Assembly: GCA_010356995.1 (NCBI GenBank)
Contig: ML996703.1
Location: forward strand, 558,001 to 622,000
Length of the DNA stretch: 64,000 nucleotides
Direction: 5' to 3'
From: Trichodelitschia bisporula
Lineage: Eukaryota; Ascomycota; Dothideomycetes; Phaeotrichales; Phaeotrichaceae
The notes below the pieces were generated by a model. That model had not been told where the DNA came from. It saw nothing but the letters and a program-made list of their open reading frames with translations, and did no database searches. Of the stretch, positions 1 to 10,865 are shown in pieces. Position numbers and translations under genes: made by a program. Numbering within the stretch: the stretch's first letter is position 1; each line of letters starts with the position of its first letter.

Positions 1-226
1 GCTGCTGCCTGTGACGCTGGTGCACGTGGGTGTGGGTGATGCCTGTTCGAAGTGGATCTCGATATCATTGAGCATGGACGCGCTACCGTATAACGCCGAA
101 AATGAACACCTGCACATCGCAGAAAACAAGCAGTCTAGTCTACCGAAACAGTACAACAAGGGGAGGGGTATACGCATCATTCATCCATCCATCCTGATCA
201 TCACACACCAGTAATCGTGAGGAGCA

Positions 227-2754
227 CTAAAATCTCTCCATCAAGTTCCGCCTTACCGTCCACATACGCGCCCTCTTGCCAAAGATAAACAGAGGCACAG
301 TGAACACCAGCACGCCGAGCTGGATCCCCCCAATGGCCAAGAACACCTTCTTGCTCCCGTCCGCCTCGAGCCAGCGTGTGAAGAACAGGCTGAAGACCAG
401 GCCATGGAAGATATCTGCGCGTCAAAGTCAGCATCTCAGGGTCTAAAACAGAAAAATACCGGGGAAGGGACCACTCACTCTTCGCAAAATTCAGCGTTAC
501 CAACGCCTCCCCCGCATACGCCCGGTAACTATCCACGCAAAACGTAATCGCCGTCGTGCTCCCCAGCGTACACCCAAAACTAATAACGCCAAAGAAAACC
601 GTCGGCACGATCCACGCATCGCGCTCCTCGGCACTCCACCCAAACCCCCAAAGCCCAATCGTCGTGCACAGCGCCACGGGAATGGCCATGACGAGGCGGA
701 ACTCCGGCTCGTACACGCCGCCGTTGCGCCGCGACATGGCGCGGACAATAATGTCGGACACTTTGCCCGCGACGGCGGTGCCGAGCACGCCGCCGATGAA
801 GGGCGAGATGTACACCAGGCCTGTCTGCAGCGCGGTGAAGTGGTACGTGTCGCGGGAGCGGTATATGCCGGATACGCTCTCAGAGAGGACGATCAGCCAC
901 CCCACGCTGAGCGCGTACACGGCTGACGACCAGAGCACGGCGGGGTAGCAGTAGAGGATGAAGGGCCGCGCGGCGACGCGCAGCCAGGAGTCGGAGCAGA
1001 TGCGCCCGTTCCACGGGACGAGCGTCTCGAGGTACGGCTTCATGCCTGGTTCTGGGGGTTCGCCGGCGGAACCATGTGAAGGAGTGCGGGAAACGGCTTT
1101 AGGCTCGACAACGGAAGTCGGTGGAGAGGTAAGCGCAGGCGACGAGAGGACGCCGACGTGCTCAATGTCCTTCTTTTCGTCCTCGGCGTTGGCCGGGAGC
1201 ACGACGTGCCGCTCCTCTTGAGTCTTCTGCAAGTCCGCGGTAGGGGCCTCTCTGCCGCCCGTTGGTAGCGCAAAGTAGTCCGTCCCTTCATTCTCATCCC
1301 CAGCGCTCGTCTTCCCCTTATACCACGGCGAATTTAGATTGCGAAGGTCGGGGGTTGCGGGTTTCAGTGTGCTATTCTGCTCCACAGCCCATGCCTCAGG
1401 GTGATCCCAACTCGATGCTGGACGCGAAGTCTGAGCGGCGGGGTCGGTGGCGGGGAGCATGATCGGCGGCGGCCTTGCGCGGGTCGACTCCGGGGTGGCA
1501 GAGTCTAGAACTTCGACGGTAGGGATAGTGACTGCGGGATCGGACGCGAAGGCAACATGCACGGTGGGGTCATGGCGCTTTGTTTCCGGCGAGGGGAGCG
1601 TCGAGGGGAGCGCCGAGGTGTGAGCGGCATGTTTCGACGATTTGAGGCGGGAGAAGTGAGGCCGGGCAAAGCTGCGTACGGATTTGGCGGACGCCGGACG
1701 CATGGCATGTCTTGGTCGGGGCGTGCGGTCCCAGAAGGTCTCGGGGACGAAGAAGAAGAGGAGGAAAAAGCAGCCGCCGACGATGGCAGAGACGACCCTC
1801 AAGGACAAGGGTTAGCTGGCTACGGGGCTTGGGGCTTAGGTCTCGGGGGTGGGGGTTACCAGAAGGTCCATCGCCAGTCCATCGCCCCGATGATGGCGGC
1901 ACTGACGAGGGGGATGAGGTTCTTCCCTCCCAGCAGAAGCAGCGTGTAGATACCCAGCCGGTACGCACGCTCGTGCAGGAAGAAAATCTCGGCTATGGTG
2001 GCCGATGGCAGACACTCCACCGGACTGACAGCCACACCCTGAAAGACACGTGCCACGAGCAGCGAGTTGTAACTCGGGCTCAGGGCACACCACACGGAGG
2101 TGAGGATGAACATGATGGCGGTAGCCAGGTACACGGGCCTCTTGCCGAACAAAATGGCTGTCGGGCTCATGATGACGCTCCCCAGCCCCAGTCCCATCAT
2201 ATACAAGCCCGTCGTCAGCGCAACCTGGGGCACAGTGACGTTGTACGTGTCGGCTACGTCGTCGAAGCCTGCCGCTAGCAGCGGTGTCATTCCGCCGCCG
2301 ACCATGCAGTAGAAGCCGAGTGATAGCAGGGCGGCATTACGCCGCCACAGCGGCCAGTTGAGCGGATCGTTGGCCGAGGCATCGGGCTGCGGATCGAGTA
2401 TGATTTTGCCGTCTTTCGTACGCTTGAGATGGGAGCGCGTGGGTGTGCGGGAGCGGTTGCGCGAGCCGGACGGATAAGGAGAGGGGATCGAGGAGGAGGA
2501 GGTGCGGGCGGGTTGATGCTGGAGGCCGAGGGGCTCATTGCGCTTGGAGTATTTGGAAAGGAGGAGGACGGAGCCTGAAGGATTAGCGATCAAGGCTACG
2601 GATGCCGATGGGAGAGAGACGCACCTGGCACTTCGTCCGTCTGCTTGTCGTTTAACACGCCGAAACTCCATTTGGCGGGTCGTGGAGCGTTCTTCTCGAC
2701 GTCGAGCGAAGGCGTTCTACTCTCATCTTCACGCGGTGGTGAAGTGGACGGCAT
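227..2754 (-). CDS. MFS transporter, DHA1 / Hol1-like, with very long central loop
   Basis: Four exons can be read on the minus strand (2754-2625, 2574-1860, 1797-479, 414-227), joined by GT-AG introns of 50, 62 and 64 nt that keep frame; the product is about 783 residues. The ATG at 2754 is the first in frame. The N-terminal half has the fungal DHA1 signature NDPLNWPLWRRN just before TM1, then six hydrophobic segments and an ARVFQG motif. Between TM6 (ending in VPETFWD) and TM7 lies an acidic, Pro/Ser-rich hydrophilic loop of about 240 residues, much longer than usual for the superfamily. The second half has six more segments and ends in a short basic tail. Hol1-type carriers move cations or polyamines in yeast; substrate here is inferred only at family level. 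A drug-efflux DHA1 protein is the main alternative. Confidence 0.85.
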
Positions 2755-4464
2755 TGTAATGGACGTCGTGGACGTCGTGGATGACGAGGACGCGGGTGGT
2801 AAATTAGTGGTGTTGAACGGACGCGATGCTAATCGGTCGCCTCGCAAGCGCCACTCGATCTGAAATAATGGGTATTGAATGTGCGCCGGGGTCCTCCTCG
2901 TTATTCGACCGGCGTCGTTTCAAGCAACAGCGTCCAACAGCGTCCAGTCCGATGATCACCACGCGATCGTCCGGTCAGGGATCCAAACGCAGCGATGACG
3001 TCGCGACGGAAGTGGCAGGGAGGGGTGGAAGACGACAGAGGAAGGACAAGAAACAATCAAAATGCAGAAGAAACCCCAACACGGCTTGATCAAAAATCGA
3101 GATGAATCGACATGCGTCTAACGATGGCCATATATTCGTCTTCGATCGTCGGTCGTTGCTCATCTCTCTCGCACACTCCCTCTCCTCTCCTCCCCTCCCC
3201 TCCCTCCGCTCCATCACATTCCTTGCCTCGCCTCCCCAAGCACGTCCCCCCTCGCGCCCAGCAACTCCACTCATCATCACCCACCAAACAAACACACTAG
3301 TTCCAGCCGCAGTGTGGAGAGTGGAGGAACTCCCTCTGAGCGGGAGAGCCGATATCTCGGCTGCATGAGAACAACGGCGGATGGCTTGAGCGCGTGCGGC
3401 TGATAAAGCCCGTGTTCACGTCGTTGGTTGGTGTGGCTGCGGGGGAGATAGAGGGTGGTTGGTGAGATTTGAGGCTCCAAAGCCCGAGGGGGGGCTGGGG
3501 TTTGAATTGTGCAAACCGTCGCAAAGAGTCCAGACTCGTTGCGAGATGCCACAAGCGCCGCTTCACACTACGATACGGGTATGCAGCAGCGGAGAACACC
3601 GAGCAATGTTGTAACTCTCTTACCGTACAAACACAACATCCAGATTCCGGGCATGCCACCGCTGCCACTCCACTACCCCCAACCCCACGATCTTCCCCCC
3701 GCTGTCCCCCACGACTCGCGCTGACGTCTCCATGCACTCCACTGCTGCACCTTATTTCAACCTCCCCTTTTCTCCCCGTTTCGCTGTCTCTCTAGCCTCA
3801 AACTCTCCATCGCGGAATAATCCAGTTCCCAACTGCCTTCCACCCACTTCCATCCTCCTCTCCTACGGTAATCGTCCATCTCGTGCGAACTGAAGGCCCA
3901 CAATCTCACCTCACGCGCCTACCACTTCCACATGCGCCAACCCTCAACGTGACCCCCCCGCTGCCCCAATGCCTACCCCATCTGCAGCAGATGACCAACC
4001 GGGGATCGCCCGCGCTGCCTCACATGCCTGCCGCCAACACAACCCAATGGCCATCGCCGCTGCGACGCGTCAAGTTACCCTCCAACCTGTCTCTCGTCAG
4101 GTGTTCCGTGGATGGGTGCACGGGGATGCGGTCCGTGGCGGCGTGGAAGCTTCTCTCCCCAAATAGACTTGCGTCAGGCTGCATTCAAGATCTCACTTCG
4201 AACCCCCCGCATCCATGCACACCTACCACAGTACGGAGTGCGGGCATTCCCTTCACGTCTCTGCCATTCAAATCCAAGTACGCATTGCTTGGCCTAGACA
4301 TGATGCTATCTAAATCATATCTAGATACAATATAGCCGAGAGATGTTTAGATGGCTAATGATCTTTCGCCCGGTTTAGCGATGCTCGTTAAGAATGCTTT
4401 GTAGGTTGTAGTGATGCCGTGGATGCCCATTACCCCTATGAACACCCCTCCTTGCAGTCATTGA
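2755..4464. other. Intergenic, about 1.7 kb
   Basis: No convincing gene is seen. The stretch is the upstream region of the MFS gene on the left and the downstream region of the BTB-like gene on the right. It has long C/T-rich tracts on the plus strand (about 3150-3290 and 3640-3860), usual for fungal promoters and leaders. Reading frames here are short and low in complexity. Confidence 0.6.
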
Positions 4465-5851
4465 CTACAACAGATCGAGCATGCTACGCTTCGCCTCCAC
4501 CTCCGCCGTCATCCACTCGCTATCAACCTCCATCGGCACTTCTTCCTCCTCCATCTCCTCAATGTAGAATCCCTTGAACACCGTGCTCCATCCCACCTTC
4601 GCCGGCCGCGTAACCATGCGGTACTCGGCCTTTTGGAGTACCAGGAGCTCGCCGTTCGTGGAGAACGGGCTGTCCATGGCCACCTGATGCCGCATGCGCT
4701 GGCGCGGACGACGCTTGCCGATAAAGCTCCGGTGCCATGTTCCCGTCCCATGCTGGATGCGACAGCTCTTGTCCCAGAACATCTCATGATCGTGCTGCCA
4801 GTACGCTGCACCCCTTCTCCTCGACAGAGAACTTCATACAGTCTAAGCACTGTCCGTCAAAATAGTCACGGATGAAGCACTTGGTGATCTGGACCACCTC
4901 GTAGCCCTCGATGTTGCGGAGGGGGCTCCTACAGCCATCACACGCGCCCAGGGTTTCGAACTTGAAGTCGTGCAGGCAGTTAAGGAGATAGGACATATTG
5001 TGTTCCTTGGTCTTGACCTCCACGGGCCACACCCCTCTCTTCGTAAGCAATCGCTGGTATTGGAAGACCGTGGTGGCCTTGCAGATGCAGGTTGCACTCT
5101 CGAGCAGCGGAGTGATGGGGTTCCACAGGCCCAAAATGAGCAACGCCTGCAGGTGCGCTTTAGCCGCGTTGAGCTCCACTGATTTGGTAAGTATTGGACT
5201 TTCGCAATCGACTCTTACTCACCCAAGGCTGCCGGTGGGATCTTCTGCCACGCCCGGTCCGGGTGCCGAGCGAGGTGTGGATTATCGTCCATGATCAGAC
5301 CATAGCTAGTATAGACGAGACGCCGTGTGGAATAAGCGTATCCGTGCGGGTGGTCAAAGGACCAGCAAAGATACATCAGCTGTGCAGCCGACTCGGCCTC
5401 GATGTTCTTACCCCGATGGCACCACCACTTGGCGAACCAGTTACCGAGCAGCGTCAAGTCTATCTCATACCTTTTTGAGATTGGAGCAAGATGCCACAGC
5501 TTCTTGACGGGGAGATTCATCAATTTATCGTAGTTTTCCTCGTTCTCGTGAAGCACACGGAGCCATATCTCCATTGCCGTCAGGTTGTCACCCTCGAGCG
5601 AGATATACGGGCGAGGCATGGTCTCGAAGGCCTTGTCGATCATCTCAACTAGTGCCTTAAAGTGTCGCTTGACGATGTCGGACTTGACTAGGAAGCCCGT
5701 CTTTGACACTGTGACGCGCTTCATTGGGCCATCTTCGCTCGCAGAGTCCGGGCCGTCCTCGAACTTGGTGTAGCGAATCTCGAAGTCATGCGGCTTTCCA
5801 ACGTGGATCCATTTTGGGGGGGGTGATGGGGCCGCTCGTCTTGGTGACCAT
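4465..5851 (-). CDS. Fungal BTB/POZ-like protein, frame apparently shifted at two G/C runs
   Basis: Two coding blocks on the minus strand are joined by a 44-nt intron (5179-5222). The first contains DFEIRYTKFE, a VSKTGFLVKSDIVKRHF strand-helix stretch and AMEIWLRVLH followed by LWHLAPISKRYEID, which matches the layout of the many fungal BTB-type proteins (DDPEAMEILLRILH-like core). The second part is Cys-rich (CDGC, CLDC). Two oddities: the best start (ATG at 5851, reading MVTKTSGPIT) is one base out of frame with the body, the change falling in a run of eight C; and the last 115 or so codons (from YWQHDHEMFWDK on) are one base out of frame with the preceding part, next to a run of four G at 4811-4814. 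Either the assembly has homopolymer errors or the gene is newly broken. Role unknown; such proteins may be adaptors. Confidence 0.6.
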
Positions 5852-7360
5852 CCTAGCGCGCTGGCGCTGATGTAGGCGATTGAAGAACGAGCAAAGCACC
5901 AAAGAATGCTAAGCGGGATAAAGAACGAGTCTTCATGCACGAGATGCAGGACCGGTGTGAGGAAGGGAGATTTTAGCTATATTCTTGTTGTTGAGGTTGG
6001 ATTTTGAGAAGGTTCGATGGACGAGACCCGGCCCTATCACTGGAGGGACAGGCACGAATGCGACCACGGAGGAAGGCACGACTCAGGTCAAGTACTACAA
6101 AGATCTCAACAACTCCTTTGAGCATTATTGCATACTGACAATCATGTGCCCACATCCCAGTCAGTCATGGAATTCTCCCGCCATTCTCCTCCGTCTCTAA
6201 CATTTGGGCTCCCAATGCTTTATTCGGATGCCTGTTGAGAAAAGTGAGTATAGGCCACACACTGGCAGCATGTACAGGTTTCACTCCCGCGTTGGCATAC
6301 TTCTCATAGGGTTTAGCTTTCTTGTACATCTTCTATATTCGCTGGCCTGCTTTCGGGTTCGTTGGGCTGACGACGAACGAGCACTAAATCCCTGCGGCTG
6401 GCGAGAATGGTACCTAGGGTCAAGGAAAATACGCAGCCGAGTCGACTTTCCGTCTAACGTTGAACCTGCCTTCATCCTTAGGAAGCCGTTCAATGCCCGG
6501 ATGAGGAGACTGGGGGCAGCGAGTCCACTTGATATCATACCGGCTTCATACGCATTTTCTTCATGCTTGGATTGTATTCCTGCGGTGGTGCAAGTCAGGC
6601 TTCAAACATTCGAAGCAGGATTGCATATACTTAGGCTGAGCATCGTCGAGGTACGGCTGGCTTGTTAGCAAGGTTCGGACATATTGAAGGCCAACCTACC
6701 AGGAGTGTATTCCAACGATTTCATAAGCACTAGCTGATTTATGGTGCCCACAGCGGCGAACAAGGAGGAGGGGTTGCGAATTTGGCTCCAGCTTCGGAGG
6801 AGCCTGCATCGATAATGGGAACCGGTCCAGCTTCCTATTTGCCTGACCCACACGGGAAACAGCTTCTCGGCTGGCATCAGGCAAGGGAGCTACGAACCAC
6901 AGCGCTGATTGAACTGTAAGGCTGACTGATAGAGGAAAGGGAGGACAAGGTGCAGGTGGGCAAGCGGAAGTGAGAGGCTGATTGCTAAAATCCACTTGGT
7001 AGCCTAGCTGCCACTCTTCATCGAGGGTTAACGCTCGGTTAACGCTCATGGACCGTGACTGATCTGCATCAAAGAGGAAGACTGCAAGCGGGCTGCTCTC
7101 CGCTGCTGCGTTTACTACATGTCCAGTTTCCCCATCGCGTCGGCAACGCGAGATCATGTGCGTACTGAACGAAGCTGAAAGGACCCCTTGGACCTTGGCA
7201 GCCCTTACCATTTCTGAGATTGCCCAGCAAAACCCCAAGGCCCCAATCGCGGCTAGCTAGACGCCATCCGATCGTCTCACAGATTGGCCCCACATTTCTG
7301 TTCCGAACAAGCGCGCGAGTATCGTCAGGCCCGAGACAGTGAATTAGCCGACGGCAAGTA

Positions 7361-7717
7361 ATGGCCACTCCACTCATTGTCGTATATCGGCCAGGGAGGA
7401 TGCAGCTCGGAATGCCCCGAGAGCACGGCTTTGGGCGCGCTTGGCGCGCTGGTTACACGAACGCCGGGTTCACGAAGCCAGAGGATCACGCAAGGTCAGA
7501 AGCCACTACGATCAGCGGCTTGAGTGGCGGCTGGGATGGAAGGAGGGGTGCCTTGTGTGAAGCATACAAGAACCCGGTGCCTGGAATGTCGCTCTTGAGG
7601 GAATTTATCGAAGTACGCGCAATCCACCGCCTCTCAGCTCCCAGCGGAGAAGAACGGCGGGAAGAGGAGCTGGTTTGCTTCAAAATAGCGCATATCAGGT
7701 TGCTGGACAATCGGTGA
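7361..7717 (+). CDS. Small unrecognised reading frame (118 codons)
   Basis: ATG-started single-exon frame with largely G/C third positions, beginning MATPLIVVYRPGRMQL and ending HIRLLDNR. It has no recognisable domain, signal peptide or membrane segment. It lies alone in a 5-kb gene-poor stretch. It may be chance; support is only the intact ATG frame and codon composition. Confidence 0.2.
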   Translation: MATPLIVVYRPGRMQLGMPREHGFGRAWRAGYTNAGFTKPEDHARSEATTISGLSGGWDGRRGALCEAYKNPVPGMSLLREFIEVRAIHRLSAPSGEERREEELVCFKIAHIRLLDNR

Positions 7718-8237
7718 ACACGTTGAAGCAGTCGGACCGAGGCGCACGCCCCGCATTGCACCAGACTCGGCGCCCGTGGGTTGTGCGACGACCGCCTACG
7801 ACAATGTTGATGCCACGACCCCGGAGGAGGCGGGAGGAGTCAGTGATCTAAGAACACCCACGAAGTAACTGATCACACGAGTTCCTGCATGCTGGCGGTA
7901 AGCTCGGATGGACAGCAGCTTCAGTGGCAGAGTCAACATCTCACGATTTCCGCAATGGGATAATCGCTCAGTAGAGCCTTGCGCCATGGACCACCAGGGA
8001 CTTTGTGGACTGCTGAAGGAGGCGGCTGCCAACACGCAGCAATACTTGGTTGGCACTCATTGGGCTGGAAGCCAATGATGCATGGTCCGGATCCGCGAAG
8101 CAAAACGCGTACGAGTGGGGGTCTCGGGGGCTTGATGCCAGGCAAGGCATTACTATGGGGTAATTGTATCGCAATTAAGCAACCTGAGCGGTGACGCTTC
8201 ATGGTTTGAGCTGCGACCATGGTCCGAGTGGGGTAGT

Positions 8238-8286
8238 GAGACTCGAGAGATAGAGACTCGAGAGATAGAGACTCGAGATAGAGACT
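8238..8286. repeat. Short tandem repeat, 15-bp unit, about 3.2 copies
   Basis: Two perfect copies of GAGACTCGAGAGATA at 8238-8252 and 8253-8267 are followed by a 13-bp shortened copy and a partial GAGACT. It lies in gene-free DNA and shows no link to a gene. Confidence 0.9.
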
Positions 8287-10865
8287 AATACGCACAAGTC
8301 GAGTAAGCCGCAACGATTACCGTACGAAGGGAGGGTGCAATGGCTATAAGCGCGTACAGATCAACGGGAAGATGGCGCGCCTGCGCGAGGCATTATTCGA
8401 CTTTCTTTTGTCCAATCCGCCGCGGACGATGATGCTTTTTATGTCACTGTACGTGCGGCTCGTCACCGACTAACGCCTCCGGCTGTCACTGTGGCGCAGG
8501 ACGGCAAAGGGCTGGGAGCAGAAGATGACGGGAATATAAGAAATTTGATCAAGAGAAACTATTACAGCACCGTACTCCGTAGATGATCAAGGATGGAGTG
8601 TCCAGATGGGTTGTGGGAGTCGAGAGAGGGGTTGCTTCTTTCCGGGCTATCAGGACTTGCGGGGGTTTGAAGCGGGGTGAGAATTTTCGAGTACGAAACC
8701 CAAAAAGCTGTTGCGCACACAAGACAATATTCCCCACACGCTTGTGCGTCGGTCTTGATTTGCATGTCTTGCTTGCTTCCCGCTTCATGGGCTTTGGTCT
8801 GCAGGCGCAGGGCTGGGGAAACACGATGGCTTTTCCAGGCAGCCACCCCCGTCTTTCTCGTTCTCCCTAATTTTTCCATGGCTGGACATGAGGATGGGAT
8901 CCCGGGCGTTTTGCTTCGTTCTCTTGCTGTGGGTGACAGGCGGGGGGCGTTTGTAGGCGTGCGAGGAACAGGAAGGTCGAGAGGTTATGGCGTTATGTAA
9001 AGGTGCTCTTACTACATCCGTATTGCGCCAACTCGTATCGCCCTGATACCGCAGCCCATATCATTTTCATCATCCAGATCCTTCGCGCCCACTACCGTAT
9101 GGCATATATGGAGTATGTCATTTTTACTCATTCTCCAGCTCGCCATGGCGATGCATCACGCGACTGGAAGCTGCACCAAAGCACCTCTGACATGCAGCTC
9201 AGCGAGGACGGGCGAAAGCTGGTACGTCGTTGACCGGACCCCATCCATGCTCCCCGCCATTCTCATACCCCTCCCCATGACTGCTCACCTCACATGCAGC
9301 TCCATCGGAAGAGCATCAACCACTCGCATACAAGCCGTTGTCCAACCTCGTCCAGCAAACCATTACACCGGCGCTTCCTCCGCCCATGCCTTGCTAGTTG
9401 ATCGTTACGTATCGCTACCGTCTCTTCCCCGCGTTTCTCCCTTCCCATGCTGCTCCGCACCCCGTCCCTGCAGGTTACGTTGATCATGGCAAAACGAGGC
9501 GGAGACACTTGTACCAGGACGGAGTATTCTAGCCGAAGAGTTCCTCTGGCGGCCACTTTGATCCCTTGTCAACCGTTTGTTCCGCGTCTACGCCCCCGCT
9601 TGCCTTTCATCCCTCCCCTCTCCCGTTCCCCCCCTCCCCCCGACGAACCGTATCTTCAAACACCCTCCCCAGCCCCTAGGATGCTTGTTTGGTGTCTGCC
9701 TTCCCAGCTCTGCCGTCCGTCGCCCCTTCAGAGTGGGCCTTTTGGGCAGCTAAAGCTCGCTGCGTTGGGCATATGTCGGGGCGAGCGAAATCGGACTTCA
9801 CGCTCGATCTGTGGCGATTGATGGATGCGGAAAGACGTGCTGCGGTCAGCCACAACTGGCAGATCTCGCCTGTCTTTCAAATAGGGATCTGGTTAGTGCA
9901 AATGAGGCCATGAGTGGGGAACAAGGCCCAACAAGGCCAAGAGCAGGAACTCCTAAGGCGCAGAAGGAGGCGTGGGACCCTCGAATGAAGCCAACCCCCA
10001 TGATGCGCTTGGTCGACCTGCATCTCCCGTGGCCATGCCTACCACTGCATCTCACCGCACACAGCCGGCGCCCCGCCTAGGCCTCGCTGCATCAAGTTAT
10101 GTGCGAGAGCCGAAAGGAAAAAAAAATAAACCAAGTGGGCGAAATTTCTCCCACGTTTTGCCTTTCCTCTTCCAGGCTGAGACTAGCTGTCGTCCCACAC
10201 ACCCACATACGCACATTCACTCACGCAAGCATCCAGCTACCCGTCCTGGTTTACTCTCTTACCCACGACAGCCCGCCCCAGCACCAAGGGCGTAAATCCA
10301 TACACGCCGCGCCAACCTGACATGCGCGCCAAAGCTCCAATACCCCGCGAATAGCTGGCCTCGACCCCATCGGCCCCACGTACTGCCTGTTCAGCACGAA
10401 AGTAGCACGTCTAGGATGGGTTAGGAGGCACACCCACTCGCCGAGCTGGGCGATGTCAGACTTGCGGCACCACTTCCGTACGAGAGCGCGCTTTTCTTCT
10501 ACTTACTTACTGCTGCTTGGACGGGAGTCGGCTGCTTCGCCTTTGCCCTTTGCCTTTATCACTTCCCCCACGCTATGATCTGACCTCCACACCTCGCGAG
10601 CCGCAGACAGAAAATCACGGGGCAAATTGGCCGCCACTTCATATGGCGTTGCAAATTCCTAGCCTCTCCGAATCTTTATCTCATCTTTACACTTGCCCGG
10701 TCCTTCCTGCCTATCTTCGTTCCGCTAGCCTGCGCAGCATCCGGTAGTGCCCTAGCCTGGTCATCGTGTATTGGCATCGAAACCCCAATTCGATTCACAT
10801 GATATTTTTCTCGGCCCGGATACTATAGAAACTGTGATCTTGGGACGCCTTTTCAATCTCAAGCA

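Larger units (their letters stand above)
5852..10865. other. Gene-poor stretch, about 5 kb
   Basis: No recognisable gene. Reading frames up to 180 codons exist (for example minus strand 7238-6696 and plus strand 6204-6668) but the longest lack an ATG at the start and resemble no family I know. One ATG-started frame at 7361-7717 is listed separately. Base composition is close to that of the flanks, so this is not an AT-rich repeat graveyard. The last 1.4 kb carries C/T-rich tracts (about 9590-9680) and is probably the promoter side of the D-lactate dehydrogenase gene. Confidence 0.5.

Noticed and set aside
1712-2278. 188-codon frame opposite the MFS transporter
   Set aside because: Shadow of the transporter exons; low-complexity Arg/Gly/His composition.
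4795-4817. A 17-nt GT-AG stretch (GTGCAG to GGCAG) that could join the two BTB-like frames as an intron
   Set aside because: Too short for a spliceosomal intron; a one-base shift at the G run explains the break better.
6204-6668. 154-codon frame on the plus strand with a hydrophobic patch
   Set aside because: No ATG at the start, codon use unlike its neighbours, and no family resemblance; the hydrophobic patch alone is weak.
6696-7238. 180-codon frame on the minus strand
   Set aside because: It starts with TTG, not ATG, shows no conserved motif, and its codons do not look like those of neighbouring genes.
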